A stretch of DNA of 64,000 nt from Nonomuraea sp. NEAU-A123 (lineage in GTDB: Bacteria > Actinomycetota > Actinomycetes > Streptosporangiales > Streptosporangiaceae), in the NCBI RefSeq assembly GCF_018603905.1, contig NZ_JAHFZZ010000001.1:682001-746000 (forward strand), read 5' to 3'. A model generated the notes under the pieces. The model did not search any database. It had not been told where the DNA came from and was given only the letters and a program-made list of their open reading frames with translations. Below are positions 8,420 through 16,294 of this stretch, piece by piece; within the stretch, counting starts at the first letter, position 1; each line of letters opens with the position of its first letter. The translations under genes and the position numbers were made by a program.

Positions 8420-8632
8420 GCATCCGCGCAGCTACTGTCGTGACGCCATCCGGCCGCGACCCGCCTCTTCTCGAACACTCATTTTATGAGAAGGCTCGCC
8501 AACGTCGAGGCGCGGCCGGCTTCTGGCGGCAGAAGGGACGGTTGCGGAACTCGCGTGCGATGGCCTGCGGAGTGATTGAGAGTCCATAAATGCGGTCGTG
8601 GTCGCCGGACGGCTCGCGGCGTCCCGAGGCGC

Positions 8633-8676
8633 GAGGACCTTCGGGGGTGATGGACGAACCAGGTCCGAAGGTCCTC
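8633..8676. terminator. Hairpin downstream of the small secreted protein gene
   Basis: GAGGACCTTCGG (8633-8644) and CCGAAGGTCCTC (8665-8676) form a perfect 12-base inverted repeat with a 20-base loop. It begins 20 bases after the stop of the minus-strand gene at 8696-9058, the usual position for a terminator. No T-run follows. Confidence 0.6.
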
Positions 8677-8695
8677 ACTTTCATTCAGGATGCTT

Positions 8696-9058
8696 TCAGC
8701 AGAGCGTCACGCGCTGGGATTCCACCGTGCCACCCCGGCTGATGGTCTGGGTGTAGTAATTGCCGTGGCCCCAGTTGCAGCTGCCGTAGACCCTGATCGG
8801 GTTTGACCCCGAGCCGGTCGCCACCAGAGCGTCGAGCCCGACCTTGTCCTGGTAAATGCGTGCTTCGATATTCGTCTCCCCGCAGCCCGTCGAGCCGCCG
8901 ATTCCTCGGATCTCGCCGACGCCATAGGCGAATGGGGGGTTCGCGTAGACCGAACAGGGGAGGGCGGAGGTGGTCGCCGATGCCGCCGGGATCCCGGTTG
9001 CAGTTCCTGCCGTGAGAATCAGGGCTCCGACGAGTATCCTCGACAGTTTGGTCCGCAT
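8696..9058 (-). CDS. Small secreted protein, two possible disulfides
   Basis: The 120-residue product begins MRTKLSRILVGALILTAG and has a signal peptide cleaved near residue 29 (after PAASA). The mature part of about 90 residues has four cysteines and repeated Gly/Tyr-rich beta-strand-like segments (YQDKVGLDALV, IRVYGSCNW), so a small disulfide-bonded beta protein is likely. The ATG at 9058 is preceded by AGGAGA at five bases. The layout resembles the secreted protein at 13165-13587, though the sequences are clearly different. Function unknown. Confidence 0.8.
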   Translation of the reverse strand: MRTKLSRILVGALILTAGTATGIPAASATTSALPCSVYANPPFAYGVGEIRGIGGSTGCGETNIEARIYQDKVGLDALVATGSGSNPIRVYGSCNWGHGNYYTQTISRGGTVESQRVTLC

Positions 9059-9486
9059 GGTTCTCCTATCTGGAATGGAGAGGTGTGAGGACATGGCACA
9101 TTGGTGTGCCTGTATCCCCACAGGGGAAGGGACACTGATGTGCGAAAAGATTTGCCGCTGGTAATCGGAAGTGCCGTCTCCGGCGCCCGGTAGACCACCT
9201 ACCGCGGGAAACGGCTTCCGCTGAACGCCATTTCTGCGGTTACTGTGTCAAGGCTCGCCCTTCATCACCGCTACCTCCTTTCGGTTGCCGATGACGCGTG
9301 TCCGCGCCGCAGTCCGCCCCGATGAGGGCGCGTCAATGAGGTCTCCATAGCTGGGCAGGATCGGCAGGCTGGGCTGGTGCACGGTGATCGGAGGGAGTTC
9401 TGCGTCGGGACTTGCGCTCGCACCGGATCAGCATGCCTGAACGGCGTTGTGGGTTCGTTGTGGGTTCGTTGCGGGGCCTGGACGCG
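9059..9486. other. Intergenic region between a secreted-protein gene and the AfsR-type gene
   Basis: No full gene is evident. On the minus strand a perfect AAAGGAGG Shine-Dalgarno is followed by ATG at 9265 and a five-codon frame (MKGEP, stop at 9248-9250). A TTGACA motif lies directly after it on the same strand. The promoter of the secreted-protein gene probably lies here. Confidence 0.4.
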
Positions 9487-12285
9487 CTACCGTTCCGGGT
9501 GATCGTGGATCTTGGCGCGGATCTGGTCGGCGTCGGCGTGGCCGAGTTGCTCGAAGATCTCCAGTGCGCGCCGCCAGGCATGGTCGGCCGGCTGGTCGTG
9601 GCCGGTGGTGTGGTGGGCGTCGCCGAGGTGGACGAGGGTGGCGGCCTCGTTGTAGCGGTCGGCGACCTCTCGGAACAGGTTCAGGGCCTGCTCATAGCAG
9701 GCGGCGGCGTGGGCGTGGTGGCCGAGATGCAGGTGCGCGTGTCCGAGGCTGTCCCAGGTGGTGGCCTGACCGTGCTGGTGGCCGAGTTCGCGGTGCAGGT
9801 CGAGGGCCTGCTCGCAGTGGGTCAGGGCCTGGTCGTGGTGGCCCAGCAGGGTGTGATACCAGCCGATCGCGTTGAGCGCGTGCGCGAGTCCGGCGCGATG
9901 GCCGGCCTGTTGGTAGAGATCTCGGGCCTGCTCGGCATGGCCGAGCGCCTGTCGATAGTTCTGGTGGGTCTCCAGGAGTGAGGCGACGCCGCGGTGGGCG
10001 TTGGCCAGGCCGACCCGGTCACCGAGTACGCCGAACAGGGTGAGCGTCTGCTCGACGTGGGCGCGGACGTCGTCATGGCGGCCCAGCCGGGTGTAGGCCC
10101 GGACGAGTCCGCTGTGGGCGTGGGCCTGGCCGAGTCGATCGCCGAGCCGCTGCGCGGCGTCCAGCGCGGTCTGTTGCGTGGCGAGAAGGTCCTGCCAGTG
10201 TCCTTGGTGGTCGAAATAGGTGACCAGGGACCAGGCCAGTTGCCAGGTGATGGTGCTGAATCCCAGGTCGGCGGCTTGCCGCACAGTGGCGATCAGCACC
10301 GCGTGCTCGGCGGTGAACCAGGCCATCGCCTGTTGCGGGTCCGTCAGGACCGTCGGGCGCACTCCGTCACGCGGCGCGGACAGGATGATCGGATGGCGGT
10401 GCGGGTAGAGCAGCAGCATGGCGGTGTGAGCGGTGTGTAGGTAGTGGTCCAGTACGCGGTGCGCCGCGGCACGCCGGGCGGCCTGTGTATCGCGCGTGCG
10501 GGCCTGCTCCGCGGCGTAGGCGCGCAGTAGATCATGGAAGGTGTAACGACCCGGCCGGTGCTCGATGAGCAGGTGCGCCCGCGTCAGCTCGGTCAACAGC
10601 CGTCGCGTCTGCGCAGGCTCCAGCCCGGCCAGGCTGGTCGCCGCCTCCTCGTCGGCGTCCGGACCGGGGTGCGTACCCAATAGTCGAAAAAGTCTGGCGG
10701 CCGGTGCCGACAAGGTGCGATAGGACCAGGAGAAAACCGCTTTGAGGTCGGCGGTCGGCTCTCCTGCGTCCAGGGCGTCCAGCCGGGCCGAGTCCCTGCC
10801 CAGATTCTCGGCCAGGGCCTGCAGCGGGAAGTCCGGGCGGACCTTCGCCCGGGCGGCGATGATGCTCAGCGCGAGCGGCAGCCCGGCGCACAGCTCCAGC
10901 AGGCTGCCCACGGCCGCAGGTTCGGCCGCGGCCCGCCGGCTGCCCACGTGGCGGGTGAAGAGCCGGCGCGCCTCGGCCTGGCCGAGAGGGGGCAACGTGA
11001 TCGGGTGGGCGCCGTAACCGGTCATCAGGCCGACCAGCTCGTGGCGGCTGGTCACCAGCACGAAGCAGGACGGGCTTCCCGGCAGCAGGGGCGTCACCTG
11101 GGTGGTGTCGTGGGCGTTGTCCAGAACGATCAGCATGCGCTTGCCGGACACCAGACTGCGATACAGCGCTACCTGCGCGTCCAGCATCGGCGGGATCGCC
11201 GCCGGATCGACGGCAAGGGCGCCCAGCAGGGTCCGCACCGCCACCGTCGCCGACATCGGCGCGTCGCAGGGGGCGAAGCCACGCAGGTTCACGTACAACT
11301 GCCCGTCGGCGAACGCGTCCGCGTTCTGGTGCGCCCAGTGCAGCGCGAGCCAGGTCTTGCCGATACCGCCGCAGCCGTCGATCGTGACGATCCGCACCGT
11401 ACCCGTCGTCTGCTGTATGGCCAGCGCCTCATCGAGACCCGCCAGTTCCCGGTCTCGGCCGACGAACAACGGCGGCGCCGCCGGCAAGGTCTGCGGCACC
11501 AGAGCGACGCCGCGCGCTGCCACAGCGACGTGTACCGCCGCCGGGGCCAGCGCGGGGTCGGCGGTGAGAATCTGCTGATGGAGCCCCTGGAGAGCAACGC
11601 CGGGATCGGTCCCTAACGCCTCGGCCAAGCCGCGCCGGATTTGCGCGTAGTACGCCAAGGCGTCTGACTGGCGGCCACTGCGATACAGCGCGATCATGAG
11701 TTGACCGGCCAGCCGCTCGTCCAGCGGATGCACGGCCGCCAGCGCTGCGAGGTCGGCGAGCAACATGGCGTCCTCGCCGCACCGGAGCCGGAGGTCGTGA
11801 TAGTCGAGCTGCGCGGCGAACCGCTCGGCCTGCAGCGTGTGCCTCAGCGCCGCCAACCAGGGCGTGTCCAGGTCGGCGAACGCCTCGCCGCGCCACAACG
11901 CCAGCGCCCGTTCATACAGCGCCGTCGGCTCCGCACCGCTCCGGCCGCCCCGCGCCTGCGCCAGCAGTCGGCGGAACAGATGCAGATCCACGGCCGTCTC
12001 GTCAACCTCAAGCAGATAGCCGCCGGAACGACGCCGGATGCCCCACTCCTCGACCACCGGCACCGCGGCCCGCAATCGCGACAGGTAGCTGCGCAACGTA
12101 CCCGCGGCCTGTGGTGGCTGGTCCTCACCCCAGACCCGCTCGGCGAGCTGATCCATGGACACCGGGTGATTCGCCTCCGCCAGCAGCACCGCCAGCACAT
12201 AGCGCTGCCGCGCCGGCCCGACATCGACCGGCCTGCCGTCCACCCGGGCGCCCACCTCGCCCAGCAGCCGGAACTCGACTCGCAT
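9487..12285 (-). CDS. AfsR-type SARP regulator with NB-ARC and TPR domains
   Basis: This 932-residue regulator has four parts: an OmpR-like winged helix (1-95), a bacterial transcriptional activation domain (about 100-245), an NB-ARC ATPase (about 275-560) and a long TPR region (about 640-930). Walker A is GCGGIGKT (304-311), the Walker B-like segment is MLIVLDNAHD, and the GLPLAL motif is present. Repeats such as ALDLHRELGHQ mark the TPRs. The ATG at 12285 has GGGAG just upstream; the frame is open 16 codons further. Such proteins activate antibiotic or developmental genes by binding 11-base direct repeats. No biosynthetic genes adjoin it, so its target is unclear. Confidence 0.93.
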   Translation of the reverse strand: MRVEFRLLGEVGARVDGRPVDVGPARQRYVLAVLLAEANHPVSMDQLAERVWGEDQPPQAAGTLRSYLSRLRAAVPVVEEWGIRRRSGGYLLEVDETAVDLHLFRRLLAQARGGRSGAEPTALYERALALWRGEAFADLDTPWLAALRHTLQAERFAAQLDYHDLRLRCGEDAMLLADLAALAAVHPLDERLAGQLMIALYRSGRQSDALAYYAQIRRGLAEALGTDPGVALQGLHQQILTADPALAPAAVHVAVAARGVALVPQTLPAAPPLFVGRDRELAGLDEALAIQQTTGTVRIVTIDGCGGIGKTWLALHWAHQNADAFADGQLYVNLRGFAPCDAPMSATVAVRTLLGALAVDPAAIPPMLDAQVALYRSLVSGKRMLIVLDNAHDTTQVTPLLPGSPSCFVLVTSRHELVGLMTGYGAHPITLPPLGQAEARRLFTRHVGSRRAAAEPAAVGSLLELCAGLPLALSIIAARAKVRPDFPLQALAENLGRDSARLDALDAGEPTADLKAVFSWSYRTLSAPAARLFRLLGTHPGPDADEEAATSLAGLEPAQTRRLLTELTRAHLLIEHRPGRYTFHDLLRAYAAEQARTRDTQAARRAAAHRVLDHYLHTAHTAMLLLYPHRHPIILSAPRDGVRPTVLTDPQQAMAWFTAEHAVLIATVRQAADLGFSTITWQLAWSLVTYFDHQGHWQDLLATQQTALDAAQRLGDRLGQAHAHSGLVRAYTRLGRHDDVRAHVEQTLTLFGVLGDRVGLANAHRGVASLLETHQNYRQALGHAEQARDLYQQAGHRAGLAHALNAIGWYHTLLGHHDQALTHCEQALDLHRELGHQHGQATTWDSLGHAHLHLGHHAHAAACYEQALNLFREVADRYNEAATLVHLGDAHHTTGHDQPADHAWRRALEIFEQLGHADADQIRAKIHDHPER

Positions 12286-12336
12286 CGCTCTCCCCCAGCC
12301 GGGTCGTACGATGACCGAAGAAGGCGAGCGCATCGC

Positions 12337-12663
12337 CCATGCCCCGCAGCGGCCTCGGATCCTGCTTCAACTCCTGCGAGAACGCCCGCCCGCCACCGAT
12401 GCCTGCCGCCTTGCTGCCCTCGTCCTCGGCGTCAGACCGCTCCACGGTCGTCTCGGTGAAATGCCGCTCGAACATCGGCTCCGCAGCGCCCAAGAGCCGT
12501 TCGATCCAGCCTGGCGTCGGCGGTTCGATCTTCTCCTCCCGGCATCGGGCCAGTAGCGCGGTCCGCAGCCGGTCACGGCGCCCATGATGAACGGAGCCGG
12601 TCGTCGATCGAGATGCCATTCGAGGAGATCAATGTGGTCGGCCGACGATGACTTCTCGGCCAT
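12337..12663 (-). pseudogene. Relic of a Tn3-family transposase N-terminal region, frameshifted
   Basis: Two minus-strand frames together match the start of Tn3-type TnpA proteins. About 12570-12663 gives DHIDLLEWHLDRRPAP, then a shift near 12580-12590 leads to RDRLRTALLARCREEKIEPPTPGWIERLLG and, further on, GGGRAFSQELKQDP (to about 12337). The IEPPTPGR...RIV and GGGRAFL.ELKADPG patterns are what I associate with that family. The rest of the roughly 1000-residue transposase, the resolvase and the terminal repeats are absent. Assignment is by motif memory and moderately certain. Confidence 0.55.
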
Positions 12664-13164
12664 AGGGTCGCCTTTAGCTGAACCATTCTTCCTGCTCGGA
12701 CTTGTTGCCATTGCTCGCAATCACGCCCTCACATCGTTTCCATCCAGACTAACGGCGTGGGACCGAGAGCGGTCAACGGGCGGCTCTCGCGGTGACCCAG
12801 GTAAGGAACTCGTGGGTGACGCGACGCCGATCAGCACCTGCTTGTACGGGCGAGCGGGGATGTGGCCAGGGCCGGCGCCCATTCCGGCGACCGAGCCCAA
12901 CCATGATCATCGCGGAGCAAGTCCGCATACCCGCCCCAACCGAAGCCACGACCGGCATCTCCCCGACGCGGACCTGACGGCCTCGAACGGGATCATCGAG
13001 TGTCCGAACAGTGCGATGGCTATCTGGGGTGGTTGACCCCTCTTAGCAGGTCAAAGCGAGACGACCTCTTCTGGCACGTCATTCGTGGCCGAGCAGCCAC
13101 GCAGTGCCCTGCGGGGTGCCCTCCACATTTCCGCTGGAGGGCACCCGGTCTGGTCGCAAGAGGT
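12664..13164. other. Gene-free stretch
   Basis: No convincing coding frame was found between the transposase relic and the SapA-like gene. Short open frames on both strands lack start signals and have compositions typical of shadow frames. Because transposon debris is adjacent, the stretch is probably further decayed insertion. The hairpin at 13114-13146 is the only distinct element. Confidence 0.5.
13114..13146. terminator. Hairpin terminator of the SapA-like gene
   Basis: GGGTGCCCTCCA (13114-13125) and TGGAGGGCACCC (13135-13146) form a perfect 12-base stem with a 9-base loop. It begins 19 bases downstream of the minus-strand stop at 13165. Confidence 0.72.
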
Positions 13165-13587
13165 TCAGTCGCAGTGCACGTTGTTGAGTTCGCGGGTCAC
13201 CCAGTCCGGTACCGTTCCGGCGACGTCAATGCACTGGCCGGGCGCGGAGACGTACACCGGGCCGGCGTAGGTCGTGTAGTGCCCGGCATCGGTGTCTTCT
13301 CCGCTGCCGTCGCCTCTCGAGATCGTGACTCTCTTCCAGCTGTTGGTGTTGGCGAAGGAGCCGTAGCCGTAGGTCAGGGCGCAGTTCTTTCTGGCGCTGG
13401 AGCTGTAGTACACCTCCAGCGTGCCCGTGCGGGTCCCGTCTCCTCTGGAGATGGCGTAGACGCCGACCCGGGTGTAGCTGCTGCCGCAGGGTCCGGCCGC
13501 GCTGGCCGGGGCGGCGCCCGCTACCAGCGTGGTGGTGGCGGCCACGGCCGCGCCGGCCAGGAGGGTCGCCAGCTTGCGTGTGCGCAC
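13165..13587 (-). CDS. Secreted protein resembling spore-associated protein A
   Basis: The 140-residue product has a signal peptide (about 1-30, ending APASA) and a mature domain of about 110 residues with four cysteines. The C-terminal part, DAGHYTTYAGPVYVSAPG then CIDVAGTV, matches my recollection of SapA, an outer-layer protein of Streptomyces spores. GTG at 13587 is chosen because AAAGGA lies five bases upstream and it gives a standard signal peptide; ATGs at 13608 and 13620 would add an odd N-terminus. SapA proteins have no enzymatic role known to me. Confidence 0.78.
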   Translation of the reverse strand: MRTRKLATLLAGAAVAATTTLVAGAAPASAAGPCGSSYTRVGVYAISRGDGTRTGTLEVYYSSSARKNCALTYGYGSFANTNSWKRVTISRGDGSGEDTDAGHYTTYAGPVYVSAPGQCIDVAGTVPDWVTRELNNVHCD

Positions 13588-13814
13588 GAATATCCTTTCG
13601 ATTTCCATTGGTGTGATCATGCGTACCACTGGCTCACGGCCGCCGCCCACGAGTTGTGATCAATGTGATGGTTCGCACATGTTGGCTCTGTTGTCCGTTT
13701 CGTGCGTGCGAAGGTACCGTCTACGCCGCTCGCTACCTGCCGACGGCGTACCTCCCGCCGGCCTCCCATCTCACCCTGGCCTGCCGCCATAACCTCCGAC
13801 TGCGCGTGAACAGC

Positions 13815-13848
13815 ACGGTGGGGCGGCCCCGCAGGACCGCCCCGCCGT
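13815..13848. terminator. Hairpin terminator of the 210-residue hypothetical gene
   Basis: ACGGTGGGGCGG (13815-13826) and CCGCCCCGCCGT (13837-13848) pair over 12 positions with one wobble and a 10-base loop. It starts six bases after the minus-strand stop at 13855. Confidence 0.65.
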
Positions 13849-13854
13849 CTCACG

Positions 13855-14487
13855 TCATTGCCGGCCCGGCGGCTTGGTGCACGAGACCTTCGCGAGATCC
13901 TTGCGGAGGTTTCCGCCCGCCTGCATGTTGCACTTGATCTCGCCGGTCACCCAGCGGCAGAGCGTGTTGCAGAACCCGACTCCGACGAGCGCCTGGATGA
14001 GCGGGTTGCCTGCGCTGGAGCCCCGGACGACGAGCTGGATGATCTGAGCGGTGATCCGGTTGATCTCGTTGAGCACGGCGACGTGTTGCGGCTTGGTCGT
14101 GTCGATGTCGCCGAAGTGCAGGATCTGCCCGTTGATCTTGTTGGCCTCCGCCAGCTCGAAGCAGAGGTTGTCGAGCACGATCCATTCTGGCTGCAAGGTG
14201 CTGAGCACCTGCGCCTTGCTGGTGAAGTGCTTGACGGGCTTCGAGAGCTTCGCCAGCACGTCGACGATCTCGAACGGCAGCTCGTACACCGTGCCGACCG
14301 GGAGTGCCGCCGCGTCGGTCGCGAGGCGCGTCAGGAACTCGGGGAAGTCCTGGAAGACGTCGTTGTTCGCGTGCATCGTGTGGAGCACCGGGCTGAAGGT
14401 GTTGCTCCACACCACGTCGTCCCGGCAGACGAGCTCCAGGATCAGATCTCTGACTTCCTTGTAGTCCGTTCCCTGGACTGTGATCAT
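13855..14487 (-). CDS. Hypothetical protein, 210 residues
   Basis: The product is a soluble-looking, mostly helical protein starting MITVQGTDYKEVRDLILELV, without a signal peptide or membrane segment. Four of its five cysteines lie in the last 45 residues (FCNTLCRW, IKCNMQ, VSCTKPP), which could form a disulfide or metal cluster. The ATG at 14487 has a strong AGGGGGGA Shine-Dalgarno seven bases upstream. It stands alone with its own terminator. I do not recognise the family. Confidence 0.72.
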   Translation of the reverse strand: MITVQGTDYKEVRDLILELVCRDDVVWSNTFSPVLHTMHANNDVFQDFPEFLTRLATDAAALPVGTVYELPFEIVDVLAKLSKPVKHFTSKAQVLSTLQPEWIVLDNLCFELAEANKINGQILHFGDIDTTKPQHVAVLNEINRITAQIIQLVVRGSSAGNPLIQALVGVGFCNTLCRWVTGEIKCNMQAGGNLRKDLAKVSCTKPPGRQ

Positions 14488-14727
14488 TTGTGTCCCCCCT
14501 CGGGTTGGTGACCCGGGCCCCCGAGAGAAGGTAGGCGGTGCCCTGGACTTCGCGCCAGCGGCGATTCTCTGGCGGCGAGGACAGGCGATTCTGACTGGGC
14601 GGTACGGCTTTGGCCGGGTATGGCTGGCTTTATTCGTATGCCCGCCGATCGCGACGGCGGCATGCTCGAAGGTGCCGTCGCACGGGATGCCCTGCCCGGG
14701 CAGCTAGACCGCAATCCGCTGGTACGG

Positions 14728-15510
14728 CTACATCGACGGCGCAATCCGCTCTGGCCAGACCGTCGCCGACGAAGTGCTCATGTCCTGAGACGTGGGGGCT
14801 GGGACGGCCCGACCGAAAATGGCCGACGACACCGCCTCCTGCCGCCGTTCTCGGAAGTCCCCGGGTGGAGAGCTTCTGAGAAGTTGCTTCGTGGCAAGCG
14901 TGGTGGCGAAGCCTCGATCAGGCAGCGAATCCGAAGGCCGCAGGAGCGTCAGGAGGATGATCGCCACAGCTACGGTCGTGTCGAGTATCAGGCAGAACTC
15001 GGCGAGTGAACGGGACACGACCTTGTTCGTCCTGTAGTGATAAACGTCCCATGCAGCGTGGCCGAGCAGGCCCAGCGCCACCAGGAAGCTGCCAACCGTC
15101 GCATTGACGAACAGCGCGAGCGTGGCCGCGGCGCCGAAAACGAGCATGGCGAGCGACTGTGACGGCAGCCCCGCCGGGTCAGGGCGCGTGCCCTCACGCA
15201 GTCGTCGTACGAGGCCGTAGCCACCCAGCAGCACACCCAGGCCTAGCACCGCCCAGGTCGCCTCGAAGTCCTCGTCGATGATGTCCGCGGCCAAGATGAC
15301 AGCGAGGGTCACGAAGAACACGGGCCAGGTCGCCGATTGCTTTCCCAGGGCGGACGCCCCCAGGTACACCACCGCCGAGGCGGCCAGCAGCTTCGCCAGC
15401 TCGACTCCTGCGGTCATGTCGAGGATCACGAGTGCGGCCACCCCAACCCCGACCAGAACCGGCCAGTGCCGCAACACCGGACCGAGCCGTGAGGTCGTCG
15501 GTGTGGTCAT
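14728..15510 (-). CDS. Integral membrane protein, about seven helices
   Basis: This 260-residue protein contains about seven hydrophobic segments between residues 15 and 190, including VLVGVGVAALVIL, WPVFFVTLAVILA, WAVLGLGVLLGGYGL and FCLILDTTVAVAIILLTLL. HAAWDVYHYR near residue 155 could be functional. The C-terminal about 65 residues are polar and may be a loose tail or readthrough. The start is the second ATG of an ATGATG pair, with AGGAGG just upstream; the first ATG at 15513 is equally possible. The family is not recognised. Confidence 0.72.
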   Translation of the reverse strand: MTTPTTSRLGPVLRHWPVLVGVGVAALVILDMTAGVELAKLLAASAVVYLGASALGKQSATWPVFFVTLAVILAADIIDEDFEATWAVLGLGVLLGGYGLVRRLREGTRPDPAGLPSQSLAMLVFGAAATLALFVNATVGSFLVALGLLGHAAWDVYHYRTNKVVSRSLAEFCLILDTTVAVAIILLTLLRPSDSLPDRGFATTLATKQLLRSSPPGDFRERRQEAVSSAIFGRAVPAPTSQDMSTSSATVWPERIAPSM

Positions 15511-15717
15511 CATCAACCTCCTGTCGGAATCAGCGCGTCCGGGGCTGCCATCAGCTGAGCCGCAGAGACGACGGCCCAGGCGATCCACCGTCGGATCCGG
15601 TCACGGTGATCACCGTAATGCGGAGGGGTTGACGGGACGCTGACCGCGGCCATGGCTCTTCGTTCCAGGTCAGAGGGGGTCGGGGGACCGTGATCGGCAA
15701 TCAGGGGGCAGTGCGGG

Positions 15718-16095
15718 CTAGGCGTCGTCGGCCATCGGGCTGAACTGGATGCCGGCCAGCCTCCACGTCCCCTCCTGCTTCACCCAGACCTGCGACACCC
15801 GCACCCGCAGCGCCACCGCCCGGCCGTGCGAGGTCGCCTTGTTGCTCTGTACGTTGCGGACGATCGCCGTGTCGCCGTACATCCGGACGTCGATCTGGCT
15901 GGTGTCCAGGGCGTGGTACTGGAACTGGGCATGGCGGCCGATCCACTGGTCCTTGTCGAGTACGTACCCCTTGGGGCCGATTGACTGGAAGTCGTCGGCC
16001 AGCAGTTCGCGCAGGCGTTCGGCGTCCGCGGCCAGCTCGGCTGCGTCGAATTGCTGCTGAAGGCCTAAGACCGTCTCTTTCTCCGTGTACTCCAT
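15718..16095 (-). CDS. NTF2-like/SnoaL-like protein (DUF4440 type)
   Basis: This 125-residue protein has the cone-shaped NTF2-like pattern: an N-terminal helix pair (FDAAELAADAERLRELLADDF), then GPKGYVLDKDQWI, and four strands ending RVSQVWVKQEGTWRLAGIQFSP. The family includes ketosteroid isomerase relatives and binding proteins, and the substrate cannot be deduced. The tandem 11-base repeats at 16199-16220 lie about 105 bases upstream of its start, which could put it under a SARP-type activator. Confidence 0.82.
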   Translation of the reverse strand: MEYTEKETVLGLQQQFDAAELAADAERLRELLADDFQSIGPKGYVLDKDQWIGRHAQFQYHALDTSQIDVRMYGDTAIVRNVQSNKATSHGRAVALRVRVSQVWVKQEGTWRLAGIQFSPMADDA

Positions 16096-16198
16096 AAGAG
16101 CCGAGCATAGGCGTGAGATTGCGGAATGGGAAAGGGGGAATTGTCACGGTGGACCCGTTTGCTCGGTTTCCACAGATTCCTCTGTCAGCGCGCGGTGA

Positions 16199-16220
16199 AA
16201 TGTCCGGTGAATGTCCGGTC
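16199..16220. promoter_or_regulatory. Tandem 11-base repeats (AATGTCCGGTG / AATGTCCGGTC)
   Basis: Two consecutive copies of AATGTCCGGTS occur with exact 11-base periodicity. The same unit pair appears at 33377-33398, and a weaker pair at 24436-24457. Direct repeats at 11-base spacing are the normal binding architecture for SARP regulators. The site lies upstream of the NTF2-like gene on the minus strand. Confidence 0.6.
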
Positions 16221-16294
16221 AATTTGATTTAGGCTGCCGGCGGTGTGCACGATCGATATCGCGATGGCCTCTATGGCGGGCTCTAGCGCGGTGA

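Noticed and set aside
12773..12977. Short overlapping frames on both strands as further transposase remains
   Set aside because: No recognisable transposase motif was found in any frame, so no assignment is justified.
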